Shown here: positions 34,324 to 43,981 of the stretch, in pieces
How positions within the stretch are numbered: the stretch's first letter is position 1
Layout: each line of letters opens with the position of its first letter
Assembly: GCA_963926355.1 (NCBI GenBank)
Contig: CAWUWW010000004.1
Coordinates: forward strand, 31,506 to 95,505
Direction: 5' to 3'
Length of the DNA stretch: 64,000 nt
DNA from: SCGC-AAA076-P13 sp963926355
GTDB lineage: Bacteria; Pseudomonadota; Gammaproteobacteria; Magnimaribacterales; D2472
The notes under the pieces: generated by a model
The model's database searches: none
Told to the model about the DNA's origin: nothing
Seen by the model: only the letters and a program-made list of their open reading frames with translations
Translations under genes and position numbers: made by a program

Positions 34324-35259
34324 TTATTCAGATAGAAACTTTTCAGCATCCAGCGCTGCCATACAACCAAAACCAGCTGATGTGACAGCTTGTCTGTATA
34401 TTTGATCCGAGACATCGCCTGCTGCAAAAACACCATCTATTGAAGTTGCAGTTACCGATCCTTTTGTTCCAGATTTAATTTGTATATATCCATGATCCAT
34501 ATCTAATTGGCCTTCGAATATATCTGTGTTTGGCTTATGCCCAATAGCGATAAATACCCCCATGACATCAATTTTTTTATCTTCACCGTCTTGATTAATC
34601 AGAGCTCCGTTAACGCCCATATTGTCACCTAAAACCTCCACAAGATGACTGTTCCAAAGAACTTCAATCTTCCCATTTTTTTCTTCTTTAAAAATTCTAT
34701 CTTGAAGTATTTTTTCTGCTCGCAATTCATCTCTTCTATGAACAAGGTAAACTTTTGAGCATATTCTTGATAAATATAATGCTTCTTCAACCGCAGTATT
34801 ACCTCCGCCGACAACAATAACCTCTTGATCTTTATAGAAGAAACCATCGCATGTAGCACATGCTGAAACCCCTTTTCCAAGAAACTCTTGTTCCGAAGGA
34901 ATCCCTAGATACATTGCGCTTGCACCTGTTGATATTATCAAAGAATCACATGTATAGTTGTTTGATCCAGTTAATGTGAAGGGCCTGTTTGATAAATCAA
35001 CTTTATTGATATGGTCGTTAATAATTTCCACATCGAACTGCTGAGCATGCTTTTTCATTCTATCCATTAAATCAGGACCTTGAAGACCATCGCTATCACC
35101 AGGCCAGTTTTCAACATCAGTAGTGGTTGTAAGTTGACCACCTTCTTGAGATCCAGCAATAATTATTGGATTAAGACCAGCTCTAGCGGCATAAATACTC
35201 GCCGAATATCCAGCAGGACCTGAGCCTAGTATGATTAATTTTTTATGAGTAGTGGACAT
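34324..35259 (-). CDS. trxB: Thioredoxin reductase
   Basis: FAD/NADPH enzyme that reduces thioredoxin, about 311 aa from ATG 35259 (a TTG two codons upstream is also in frame). FAD-binding LGSGPAGYSASIYAARAG at the N terminus, redox-active CATC (Cys134/Cys137), NADPH-binding VGGGNTAVEEALYLS and C-terminal GVFAAGDVSD are complete. It is divergent from ftsK, an arrangement seen in many gammaproteobacteria, although the lrp gene often found between them is missing. Confidence 0.96.
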   Translation of the reverse strand: MSTTHKKLIILGSGPAGYSASIYAARAGLNPIIIAGSQEGGQLTTTTDVENWPGDSDGLQGPDLMDRMKKHAQQFDVEIINDHINKVDLSNRPFTLTGSNNYTCDSLIISTGASAMYLGIPSEQEFLGKGVSACATCDGFFYKDQEVIVVGGGNTAVEEALYLSRICSKVYLVHRRDELRAEKILQDRIFKEEKNGKIEVLWNSHLVEVLGDNMGVNGALINQDGEDKKIDVMGVFIAIGHKPNTDIFEGQLDMDHGYIQIKSGTKGSVTATSIDGVFAAGDVSDQIYRQAVTSAGFGCMAALDAEKFLSE

Positions 35260-35410
35260 GTGCAAGATTATAGTTGAATAATAAAATAAATTATATTTGA
35301 TTCAACTTATAATTCACCATAAATGTTATTTATTTTAATCTTATGATCACAGTATTAGTGACATTGTTAATTAATTATTTAATATTTTATATATATAGTA
35401 AAATTTAGCT

Positions 35411-37729
35411 ATGAAATCTCTATACATCAAAAATACCCTATTAAATTTCTTTAGTTTTTTTCTTATTGCTTTCTCGTTATATATTTTTATTACTTTAGTT
35501 TCATACGATCCTACCGATCCAGCTTTTTTTAATAAATCCTCATCTGTTCTTATAAATAATTTAGGAGGGCCTCTGGGAGCAAATATATCTGATTTTTTAT
35601 TTACTCTAATAGGCCTTGGTTCTTTTCTTTTATTGGTCATTGGTTGTGTTTGGGCTCTTCAAACTATTTTTTTTAAAGATATTTATGCATCTAAAACCAA
35701 AACCATTGTCAGGCTTCTAAGCTCCTTTATTTTATTAGTTAGTTTTTGTGCAGTTCTTGAATATTATTTTGAAAATAATGCAGGTGGATCTTTAGGTAAA
35801 CTTATTTTTACAAACCTTTCAAATATTATTGGATTTATAGGTAGTTTAATATTTCTTGTTATCTTTCTTATTCCTGCCGCATCTCTTTCATTTAATTTTT
35901 CTTGGATAAAGAGATTAGAGGTACTTGGCGCTTTAATTCTTAAAATTTTTAATTTAACTCTTTCTGCTTCTAAGAGGGCGTCACAAAAATTAATAGATTT
36001 TATAAAATCTATATTGAACTCTCTTTCAAATAAAATTACTGAATTTAAAGAATCTCAAAAATTAAAAAAAGATTCTTTGAAGCAATCTAAGGTTGTTAAA
36101 GAATCTTTTAAAACAAAGATCATAGAAAAGGAATCCTTCTCTAATAAGTCATTGCCTGAGGAAGTTACTCAGCTCGACCTTCCAAATACCAGTGATACTG
36201 TCTTAAAAGAAGTTGAAATATCTTTTTCGAAGAGCGCCTTACCTCAAACAAAAACAAAAATGCCAAGTACTGAACTCTTGGATAGGGCATTGGATGATGG
36301 ATCTTCACTTACTGAGGAAGAGTTAAATGAAATAGCCTCGCTTCTAGAAATGAAGTTAGAGGAATTCGGTATTGATGCTAGCGTAGAATCAGTAATACCT
36401 GGCCCTGTTGTTACTAGGTTTGAAATTCAACCTGCCCCTGGAACAAAAGCAAGTAAAATAACAGGTATTGCTCAGGATATTGCCAGATCACTTTCTGTAA
36501 GCAGCGTAAGGGTTGTCGAGGTCATTGAGGGTAAGTCTTACGTTGGTATTGAGATACCTAACACAAATCGTAAAATGGTTAGGCTGACTGAAATTTTATC
36601 TTCACAAGCATTCAAGAATTCACCTTCAAGCTTAACTCTTGCTTTAGGGCATGATATTTCTGGAAATGCTGTAGTTGTTGATCTTGCAAAAATGCCACAT
36701 TTACTTGTTGCTGGAACCACAGGCTCCGGTAAGTCTGTGGGAGTTAATGCTATGTTGCTTAGTCTTCTATTTAAATCAGGTCCTGAAGACGTAAGGTTGA
36801 TATTGATAGACCCAAAAATGTTGGAGCTTTCTGTCTATGATGGAATTCCCCACCTTCTAACACCCGTTATAGTGGATATGACTGACGCATCTAATGCACT
36901 TAGGTGGTGTGTTGTTGAGATGGATAGAAGATATAAAATCATGGCCTCAATGGGCGTTAAAAACTTAGCTGGCTTTAATAAGAAAATAGCAGATGCGGCA
37001 GCTAATGGAAGGCAAATAATAGACCCAACAAATCCAGAAGATGAGGAGTATTTAGAAAAACTTCCTTCAATAGTTGTGGTGGTTGATGAATTTGCCGACA
37101 TGATGATGTTGGTTGGTAAGAAAGTTGAACACCTGATCGCAAGGATATCAGCAAAAGCTAGAGCCGCTGGGATTCATTTAATTCTGGCAACCCAAAGACC
37201 TTCAGTTGATGTAATAACAGGATTAATTAAAGCAAATATTCCTACTAGAATAGGCTTTCAAGTTTCAACTAAAATTGACTCTAGAACCATACTTGATCAA
37301 GGTGGAGCTGAGCAGCTATTAGGCTCGGGCGATATGCTCTATTTACCTCCAGGAGTAGGGGTTCCAATTCGTGTACATGGTGCTTTTGTTGGAGACGATG
37401 AGGTTCACAGAGTGGCTAGTGACTGGAGGAATAGAGCTGAGCCAAATTATGTTGATGAAATTGTTTCCTCATCACAAGAAACAGGCCCTATAGCCGGTTG
37501 GTCAGGTTCAGAAACCTCCTCATCTTCAGAGGATGATGATGAGCTTTATGACGAAGCTGTAAATTTTGTATTAGAGTCTAGACGAGCTTCAATCTCAGCA
37601 GTGCAAAGAAAATTAAGGATTGGCTATAACAGAGCTGCAAGATTGATTGAGACAATGGAAGAGGCTGGGTTAATTTCTGAAATGAGCTCAAATGGATCTA
37701 GGGAAGTCCTTGTTCCAAAAAGAAATTAA
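35411..37729 (+). CDS. ftsK: DNA translocase FtsK
   Basis: Septal DNA pump for chromosome segregation, 772 aa. Four N-terminal membrane helices (within about 10-165), a short linker, then the motor with Walker A TTGSGKSVG (about 436-444), Walker B SIVVVVDEFADMMM and the C-terminal gamma winged helix (ASISAVQRKLRIGYNRAARLIE) that reads KOPS sites. The linker is far shorter than in E. coli FtsK (1329 aa). TAAAAT at 35399-35404 sits at the -12 to -7 position before the ATG and no ribosome binding site is visible, consistent with a leaderless message. Confidence 0.96.
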   Translation: MKSLYIKNTLLNFFSFFLIAFSLYIFITLVSYDPTDPAFFNKSSSVLINNLGGPLGANISDFLFTLIGLGSFLLLVIGCVWALQTIFFKDIYASKTKTIVRLLSSFILLVSFCAVLEYYFENNAGGSLGKLIFTNLSNIIGFIGSLIFLVIFLIPAASLSFNFSWIKRLEVLGALILKIFNLTLSASKRASQKLIDFIKSILNSLSNKITEFKESQKLKKDSLKQSKVVKESFKTKIIEKESFSNKSLPEEVTQLDLPNTSDTVLKEVEISFSKSALPQTKTKMPSTELLDRALDDGSSLTEEELNEIASLLEMKLEEFGIDASVESVIPGPVVTRFEIQPAPGTKASKITGIAQDIARSLSVSSVRVVEVIEGKSYVGIEIPNTNRKMVRLTEILSSQAFKNSPSSLTLALGHDISGNAVVVDLAKMPHLLVAGTTGSGKSVGVNAMLLSLLFKSGPEDVRLILIDPKMLELSVYDGIPHLLTPVIVDMTDASNALRWCVVEMDRRYKIMASMGVKNLAGFNKKIADAAANGRQIIDPTNPEDEEYLEKLPSIVVVVDEFADMMMLVGKKVEHLIARISAKARAAGIHLILATQRPSVDVITGLIKANIPTRIGFQVSTKIDSRTILDQGGAEQLLGSGDMLYLPPGVGVPIRVHGAFVGDDEVHRVASDWRNRAEPNYVDEIVSSSQETGPIAGWSGSETSSSSEDDDELYDEAVNFVLESRRASISAVQRKLRIGYNRAARLIETMEEAGLISEMSSNGSREVLVPKRN

Positions 37730-37730
37730 A

Positions 37731-38231
37731 TTGAAGTTAATATTCCTGTTCTTATTATCAATAATATCTCTTGATATATTCGCCAGCTCAGCTGTTGAAG
37801 ACTTTAATAGTTTAATTGCTAAGAATTTAATATTTACACAAAAAACACTTAACATTGAAACGGGTAAGTCAGAACTATCTAGCGGTAATATTGTTAGAAG
37901 TGAAATATCTCTAGTGATTAATATCGATAATCCCTATAAAGAAAGATATATTATTAATGATTCAAATATTGAAATATATGACTTTGACTTCGATCAAACA
38001 AGAGTACTTTCCTTCAAAGATATTGATAACAAAATCTTTATTGACATCATTAAAAAAGGCATTGATTTAAATATTACTAATATTGTAGATATTTCTACTA
38101 ACTCTTTTAAGATTGTTGATAAATTAGATAGAGAGATTTATATAGAAATAAAAGATAGTGATAGTTTTTTTATAAAATTCAAAGATAATATGAATATTAC
38201 TAACTTGGTTGATTTTAAGGCAGCAATTTAA
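37731..38231 (+). CDS. lolA: Outer-membrane lipoprotein carrier LolA
   Basis: Periplasmic chaperone carrying lipoproteins to LolB, about 166 aa. I prefer TTG 37731, right after the ftsK stop, because it yields a classic signal peptide MKLIFLFLLSIISLDIFAS; an ATG at 37692 overlapping ftsK is possible. The sequence is divergent, and the LolA call draws on its size, signal peptide, beta-rich body (VLSFKDIDNKIFIDIIKKG) and its conserved place after ftsK. Its stop overlaps the crcB start. Confidence 0.72.
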   Translation: MKLIFLFLLSIISLDIFASSAVEDFNSLIAKNLIFTQKTLNIETGKSELSSGNIVRSEISLVINIDNPYKERYIINDSNIEIYDFDFDQTRVLSFKDIDNKIFIDIIKKGIDLNITNIVDISTNSFKIVDKLDREIYIEIKDSDSFFIKFKDNMNITNLVDFKAAI

Positions 38232-38587
38232 TGGGTATTCTATTTATAGGAATAGGCGGGGGACTGGGTGCCATATCTAGATATCTTCTGAGCGAGCTTT
38301 CTTTAAGGTTTATCCCTTTAGATTATCCTTTAGGCACTTTGGCAGTTAATGTTATTGGTTGTTTTTTTATTGGGCTATATATAGGTAATTCCATGCCAAT
38401 TAAAGATACTTCATATTATTTTTTTATTATTGGTTTTCTAGGATCTTTTACTACCATGTCTGCCTTTACGCATCAGACAGTGCTGATGATTAATACTAAT
38501 GTTATTAGTGCAGCATCATATATAATGCTAACTATAATACTCACGGTAGCAGCTACCTATATTGGAACCTTAATTTCTAAACAATAA
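38231..38587 (+). CDS. crcB: Fluoride efflux channel CrcB/Fluc
   Basis: A small dual-topology fluoride channel, 118 aa, four helices. GGGLGAISRYLLSE, the pore Asn in GTLAVNVIGCFFIG and the GFLGSFTTMSAFTHQ phenylalanine/threonine track are all present. The ATG overlaps the lolA stop, so no fluoride riboswitch precedes it. A single gene implies a homodimer. Confidence 0.93.
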   Translation: MGILFIGIGGGLGAISRYLLSELSLRFIPLDYPLGTLAVNVIGCFFIGLYIGNSMPIKDTSYYFFIIGFLGSFTTMSAFTHQTVLMINTNVISAASYIMLTIILTVAATYIGTLISKQ

Positions 38588-38588
38588 A

Positions 38589-39833
38589 ATGATTGATATT
38601 AAACAACTTAGAGAAGATATTGAAGGCGTTGCAAGTGCGCTTAGTTCAAGAGGTTTTGAGTTAGATGTTGAGCTGTTTGTTGATCTTGATGATAAAAGAA
38701 AGTTACTACAAGTAGATACAGAACACCTTCAATCACAGAGAAAAAATCTTTCTGGTGATTATGGAAAATTAAAATCCCAGGGTGGCGATACTGTTGATCT
38801 AAAAATTCGTATAGATACTATTAATTCTGACCTCAAGGTCAAAGATGAGGCATTGCAACTAATTCAAAGTCAATTAAATGATTTTCTCTACAATATTCCA
38901 AATATTCCTAATAAAGATGTCCCCTTAGGTAGGGATGAGACAGAAAATAAAGTTATAGAGGTTTCTGGAGATATAACCTCTACCAACACGCTTGATCATT
39001 TGGAGATAGCATCAGACATTGATACAGACCTTGCCTCAAAACTTGCTGGCTCAAGATTTGTTGTTCTAAAAGGAGATATGGCTAAACTTCAAAGAGCGCT
39101 TATAAGCTTTATGCTTGATGTGGCAATTAAGAATGGTTACAAAGAACACTATGTTCCATTTATGGCTAATGTTGATTCATTGACAGGTACGGGGCAGTTA
39201 CCAAAATTTGAAGAAGATCTTTTTAAGGCATCTGATAGTTTGTATCTTATTCCAACAGCTGAGGTCCCATTAACTAATATTTACAGAGACGTAGTAGTCT
39301 CCGATAAAGATATCCCAATTAAACTTACCTCTCATACTCCATGCTTTAGATCAGAGGCAGGAAGCTATGGAAGGGATACAAAGGGTCTTATTAGGCAGCA
39401 TCAATTTGAAAAAATTGAACTAGTCCAGGTTGTGGATTCTGAGAACTCTCTAGATGCACTTGAGGGCTTGCTTAAAAATGCTAGAGAAATATTAGATCTT
39501 CTGGAATTGCCATATCAAGTTATAGAGCTTTGCACGGGGGACCTTGGATTCTCATCATGCAAAACATATGACATAGAAGTCTGGATACCTAGTCAAAATA
39601 AATACAGAGAAATTTCATCATGTTCAAATTTTAGTGATTTTCAAGCAAGAAGGTCAAATATCAAGATTTCAAAAGGTGGGTCAAAGCATCTTGCCCATAC
39701 TATTAACGGATCAGCGCTAGCTGTGGGAAGAACTTTGGTTGCTTTAATAGAAAATAGGTATGAAGGAGGAGATGAAATAACCCTTCCAATTGCTCTTAAA
39801 CCATACTTTGATAGCCTAAAGATCAGTCTGTAA
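38589..39833 (+). CDS. serS: Seryl-tRNA synthetase
   Basis: Class II aminoacyl-tRNA synthetase charging tRNA-Ser, 414 aa, normal length. The N-terminal coiled-coil arm (about 25-110) starts after MIDIKQLREDIEGVA; motif 2 FRSEAGSYGRDTKGLIR and motif 3 HTINGSALAVGRTLVALIEN are intact, with TAEVPLTNIYRD forming the serine pocket. Last gene of ftsK-lolA-crcB-serS, starting one base after crcB. Confidence 0.97.
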   Translation: MIDIKQLREDIEGVASALSSRGFELDVELFVDLDDKRKLLQVDTEHLQSQRKNLSGDYGKLKSQGGDTVDLKIRIDTINSDLKVKDEALQLIQSQLNDFLYNIPNIPNKDVPLGRDETENKVIEVSGDITSTNTLDHLEIASDIDTDLASKLAGSRFVVLKGDMAKLQRALISFMLDVAIKNGYKEHYVPFMANVDSLTGTGQLPKFEEDLFKASDSLYLIPTAEVPLTNIYRDVVVSDKDIPIKLTSHTPCFRSEAGSYGRDTKGLIRQHQFEKIELVQVVDSENSLDALEGLLKNAREILDLLELPYQVIELCTGDLGFSSCKTYDIEVWIPSQNKYREISSCSNFSDFQARRSNIKISKGGSKHLAHTINGSALAVGRTLVALIENRYEGGDEITLPIALKPYFDSLKISL

Positions 39834-39933
39834 CAAAAAAATCACACAATAGATACAAAAATCATTGATTTAATTCTTGTTTATTCATTTAAAAAGTTCA
39901 TAATATTTACATAAACTTTTATGAGGATAATTC

Positions 39934-42900
39934 ATGTTTAATAATAATAATAGGTTCCTTCTTGCAGGGTTCTTCTTAATCTCACTATTTTCTGTAAATA
40001 CTTTCGCATCAAATGATACGACATCATCTTTAAGAGGTGAATCTAACGTTGGATCTGCATCTGTTGAAGTGACACATATTCCTACAGGAATAACGAAAAC
40101 AACATCATCAGACGTAAACGGTGTTTTTTCAGTTGGTAATTTAAGACCCGGTGGGCCTTATAAAATTACTATTACTAAATCAGGCTATGCTCCAGAATCA
40201 TTAGAAGATGTATTTCTTTCTGTTTCTGAAACTGCAAAAGTATCTGTTGTTTTAGGTTTAATTGGTGCTATGGACGATGTTGTTGTGACTGGAACTAAAT
40301 CCTCATCAGTTCAAACTTCTTTAGCTGTTACAGCTCAAGACATTGAAAATATCCCAAGTATTGAAAGATCTATCTCAGACTATGTAAAAAAAGATTCTAG
40401 AATATTTGTTGAAGGAACTTCAAGAAATGCAACTATTTCAGTTTCTGGTACTAATAATAGATATAACAACTTCACAGTTGATGGTATCGAGCAAAATGAC
40501 CAACTGGGTCTTAATGCCAATGGTTTCCCTTCTGTTAGAAACCCTATAAGTATAGAAACTATAGAGCAGATCCAAGTTGATATTAGCCCATTTGATGTTT
40601 CTAAAGGAAACTTTACTGGTGCAAGTATTAACGCTGTTACTAAGTCTGGTACTAACGAATTTACAGGATCTGTTTACTACTACAATACTGATCAAGACGA
40701 TGTAGGTAAGCTTAATGGACGAAAAGTAGGCGTATTTGAAGATACCACTCAAGGCTTTGTTATTGGCGGACCAATTATTAAAGATAAGTTATTCTTCTTT
40801 GCATCTGTTGAAGAGTTTGAGTCTATCTCACCTTCTGACACTTACACATATAAGTTTGCTACTGATGCATTAATCACAGAAATAGCAGCCCAAACAAAAG
40901 CTTTATACGGTTATGATCCTGGTACTACAGACTTTACTCCTCCAGCTGAAATAGCTGAAAAAGAGCTATATAAACTCGATTACTACATAAACGAAAATCA
41001 TAGACTTGAATACGTCTACAGTTACTCACAAGATAATGCCGTTAATCCTTATAACTACGATATAAGATACAGCTCGCATTATTATAATTACCCAGCAACT
41101 ACCGAGAAAGATACCTATGCTTACTATGGAGATATCGCTGATAACTTATATGTTCAAGTTAAATACTCAGAAGTGGAATGGGCGAATGATCAAGATGCAC
41201 TTGGTGGAGAAGATTTCCCTGAGGTTAGAATTAAAATTGATGCTGCTGATGGCTCATATACACCCGGTGGTTCTTATGAAAATATATTCTTAGGACCAGA
41301 CAAATATAGAAGTGCTAATGAGGGCTGGGCTTCAGATGAAATCCTTAACTTAAAAGCTGTTTACTCTATGGGTGACCATGAAATAACAGTTGGTTATGAT
41401 TCTATTGATAAGACTCTTGGCAATCTATTTATATCTAGAGAAAACGGTGCATACCAGTTCGAGGGTGTTGATAATTACTTATCAGGTACTCCTAGCTTCT
41501 TCAGGTTTAATAAATCTGCAACAGGCGATCCTTACTATGCAACATCTGGATATAGCGGAACTTTTGAAACTCTTTATGTCCAAGATAAATATTTTGTTTC
41601 TGATGTATTAACAGTTAACTATGGTCTTAGGTATGATAGCTTTGAAATGGACAGCGGTCCTGTTTACAACGCTTATGGTTCTGGTTTGCTTGGGTTTAGA
41701 AATGATACTCCAGCAAAATCAAGCATTGTTCAACCTAGATTTGGCTTTCAGCTGGATGCTACTGACCTATACTTTTCTAAGTTTGATAAAATTGTTTCTG
41801 CAGAGATACGAGGTGGTTACGGTTTATTTGCAGGAAGAGTTCCTAATGTTTGGATAGCAAGTCCATTTGCTAACTCTGGTGTAGTTCAATACGGCTCAAG
41901 AGACTATTCTCCATGTCCTGCTTCAACAGACTCAAGCTTTGTAGCTTCTGCTGACGGAAGAGATAGAACTTGTTTCAGAGCACCTGAAACTATTTATAAC
42001 GACTTCCCTTATTCTGAGTTTGCGAGTACAAGTTCATCTGAAGGAATAGATCCTAATTATGAAACTCCTTCTACATGGAAACTAAATCTAGAGCTATTAT
42101 TAGCTACAGCAAATGGCTATAACGTCAAATTAGCTTTTAATAAAGATGATTCAGAAGATGGAATTGGTTTCTCAGATGCCTCGGCAACAGTAGATCAAGC
42201 TGGTTTAACAGGCGTAAAAACCTATGATTCTAAGTATGCAAATTACATAACTAATGCAGAAGGAACATCTTCAGAGTCATTCACTATTTCAATGGATAAA
42301 ACTTTTGACAATGGAGTTGATGTGTTTGCTAGTTATACTGGACTGGATGCACAATCTGGTTGGATTGGCACTTCATCTCAGCTTTCATCAAACCTATCTT
42401 ATATGCCTAGAACTGACCTCATGAATGTCCAGGTTGGTAATACACCATGGGCTGTTGAGGACAGAATAGTTGCAGGTTTAAACTATACTGCTAATTGGAT
42501 TCCTGGCGCTCCAACTTCATTTTCATTGTTCTACAAAGCTTATTCAGGAAAAAGATTCTCTTACATAATGGATGGCTTTGATGATGGTTATGACGATGCT
42601 AGTACATTGGTATACGTTCCAACTGTAAACGATCCTAATGTTGTTTATTCAGGTACAACTGAAGCAGATATAATTAATGCTCTAAAAGGCGTTGGAACTC
42701 CAGGATCTCATGTTGCTGCTAATACAGGTAAAGTTGCTTGGACAAGAAACTTAGATCTTAGAATAGCTCAAGAAATTCCTTCAGTCCTTAACCATAAGTT
42801 AGTTCTGTACTTTGACGTTCTAAATGTTCTAAATTTATTAGATGATAAAAAAGGTCACAGTGAGTATAGAAGCTATGGTAGTTACGGAATTGTTACTTCT

Positions 42901-43017
42901 GACGGTTTAGACTCTCAAGGTAGAATTATTTATACCGGAACTAATGTTAGTGATGCAAGGCTAGATAGCTATGCTTCTAGATATAGAATGCAATTAGGAT
43001 TTGTTTACAAGTTCTAA
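39934..43017 (+). CDS. Oar-like TonB-dependent receptor with carboxypeptidase-like domain
   Basis: A 1027-aa outer-membrane receptor. A signal peptide ends near NTFAS; residues about 30-110 form a carboxypeptidase-regulatory-like beta sandwich (SVEVTHIPTGITKTTSSDVN, NLRPGGPYKITITKSGY), then the plug (VVVTGTKSS, NNRYNNFTVDGIEQND, NPISIETIEQIQVDISPFDV) and a large barrel ending LGFVYKF. The layout matches Oar-type TBDRs, whose ligands include peptides or proteins in some bacteria; here the substrate is unknown. AGGA ribosome binding site. It is followed by a strong terminator and stands alone. Confidence 0.9.
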   Translation: MFNNNNRFLLAGFFLISLFSVNTFASNDTTSSLRGESNVGSASVEVTHIPTGITKTTSSDVNGVFSVGNLRPGGPYKITITKSGYAPESLEDVFLSVSETAKVSVVLGLIGAMDDVVVTGTKSSSVQTSLAVTAQDIENIPSIERSISDYVKKDSRIFVEGTSRNATISVSGTNNRYNNFTVDGIEQNDQLGLNANGFPSVRNPISIETIEQIQVDISPFDVSKGNFTGASINAVTKSGTNEFTGSVYYYNTDQDDVGKLNGRKVGVFEDTTQGFVIGGPIIKDKLFFFASVEEFESISPSDTYTYKFATDALITEIAAQTKALYGYDPGTTDFTPPAEIAEKELYKLDYYINENHRLEYVYSYSQDNAVNPYNYDIRYSSHYYNYPATTEKDTYAYYGDIADNLYVQVKYSEVEWANDQDALGGEDFPEVRIKIDAADGSYTPGGSYENIFLGPDKYRSANEGWASDEILNLKAVYSMGDHEITVGYDSIDKTLGNLFISRENGAYQFEGVDNYLSGTPSFFRFNKSATGDPYYATSGYSGTFETLYVQDKYFVSDVLTVNYGLRYDSFEMDSGPVYNAYGSGLLGFRNDTPAKSSIVQPRFGFQLDATDLYFSKFDKIVSAEIRGGYGLFAGRVPNVWIASPFANSGVVQYGSRDYSPCPASTDSSFVASADGRDRTCFRAPETIYNDFPYSEFASTSSSEGIDPNYETPSTWKLNLELLLATANGYNVKLAFNKDDSEDGIGFSDASATVDQAGLTGVKTYDSKYANYITNAEGTSSESFTISMDKTFDNGVDVFASYTGLDAQSGWIGTSSQLSSNLSYMPRTDLMNVQVGNTPWAVEDRIVAGLNYTANWIPGAPTSFSLFYKAYSGKRFSYIMDGFDDGYDDASTLVYVPTVNDPNVVYSGTTEADIINALKGVGTPGSHVAANTGKVAWTRNLDLRIAQEIPSVLNHKLVLYFDVLNVLNLLDDKKGHSEYRSYGSYGIVTSDGLDSQGRIIYTGTNVSDARLDSYASRYRMQLGFVYKF

Positions 43018-43030
43018 AATAGAATATTAT

Positions 43031-43061
43031 AAAAAAAGGCAGTTTATCTGCCTTTTTTTTT
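43031..43061 (+). terminator. Rho-independent terminator after Oar-like TBDR
   Basis: AAAAAAAGGCAG, a five-base loop and CTGCCTTTTTTTT form a canonical terminator 13 bases after the stop. The A and T tracts on both sides could make it work in both directions. Confidence 0.88.
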
Positions 43062-43075
43062 GCTAGAATTAAAGT

Positions 43076-43978
43076 ATGAATTTATTAATACCAGAACTAT
43101 CATTCAAAGATATTGAGAAGGGCGACGCTGAGGCTATCAAACTTCTTAACAGTGCACTTGCTGGCCACGGCTTTTTCTCTATAACTGAGCACGGACTATC
43201 TAAAAACTTGCTTGATAGGTGTTACAAATCTTCAAAAGATTTTTTTAATCTAGAGAGTAATATCAAGCTTAAATATAACAGTCAAAGCTCAAAGGGAGCC
43301 AGAGGTTTTACTCCCCCTGGTATTGAAACTGCTGTTGGTGAAAAAATTGCTGATCAAAAAGAATTCTGGCATCACGGACCCATTATCAACTCTTCCTATG
43401 ACACAGGAATACCGGGAAACATTAAAATAAATGAAGTATCGGACTTTAATGACAATTTTGACGATCTTTACAGTGAACTTCACGCTATAGGAATTAGAAT
43501 CATGTCCGTAATAGCCCTTTCTATAGGCTTAGATAAGGACTATTTTTTTCCATGGATAGAAAAAGGCAACTCTCTGTTAAGGTCTATTTACTATCCTCCT
43601 GTTGATGGGTCATTGAATCCTCATAGGGCAAGGGCACATGAGGACATAAATTTAATTACTTTATTGGTTGGTGCAGAAGAGGGAGGGCTGGAAGTACTTA
43701 ATAAAGACGGTATTTGGATTAAAGTAAAACCAAGCTCTCATTCCATAGTCTGTAATATTGGAGATATGATGCAGCTTGTTACAGATAAGAAATTAAAAAG
43801 CACTACGCATAGGGTTATGCAGTATGAGGGTGAAATTTCAAAACCTAGGTACAGCATTCCTTTTTTCCTTCACCCATCACCAAGTGTTGTTCTTAAGTCT
43901 GTCTTTAATAAAGATGATAAGGGCATTCTCGCAGATGATTTTTTAAATGAAAGGCTCAAAGCTATTAAGCTATACTAA
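43076..43978 (+). CDS. 2-oxoglutarate/Fe(II)-dependent oxygenase, isopenicillin N synthase-like
   Basis: A 300-aa non-haem iron oxygenase. N-terminal DIOX_N region (DAEAIKLLNSALAGHGFFSITEHG), then the iron ligands His188, Asp190 (AHEDINLITLL) and His245 (TTHRVMQY), with the Arg258-x-Ser260 pair (PRYSIPFF) that binds 2-oxoglutarate. The substrate is unknown; marine relatives are often annotated as flavonoid-like or ethylene-forming enzymes without evidence. TAGAAT at 43064-43069 lies 6 bases before the ATG with no ribosome binding site, suggesting a leaderless message. NupC follows after 3 bases. Confidence 0.88.
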   Translation: MNLLIPELSFKDIEKGDAEAIKLLNSALAGHGFFSITEHGLSKNLLDRCYKSSKDFFNLESNIKLKYNSQSSKGARGFTPPGIETAVGEKIADQKEFWHHGPIINSSYDTGIPGNIKINEVSDFNDNFDDLYSELHAIGIRIMSVIALSIGLDKDYFFPWIEKGNSLLRSIYYPPVDGSLNPHRARAHEDINLITLLVGAEEGGLEVLNKDGIWIKVKPSSHSIVCNIGDMMQLVTDKKLKSTTHRVMQYEGEISKPRYSIPFFLHPSPSVVLKSVFNKDDKGILADDFLNERLKAIKLY

Positions 43979-43981
43979 ACC

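Noticed and set aside
38100..38231. Fluoride riboswitch before crcB
   Set aside because: The crcB ATG overlaps the lolA stop codon and the preceding bases are lolA coding sequence; no riboswitch features seen.
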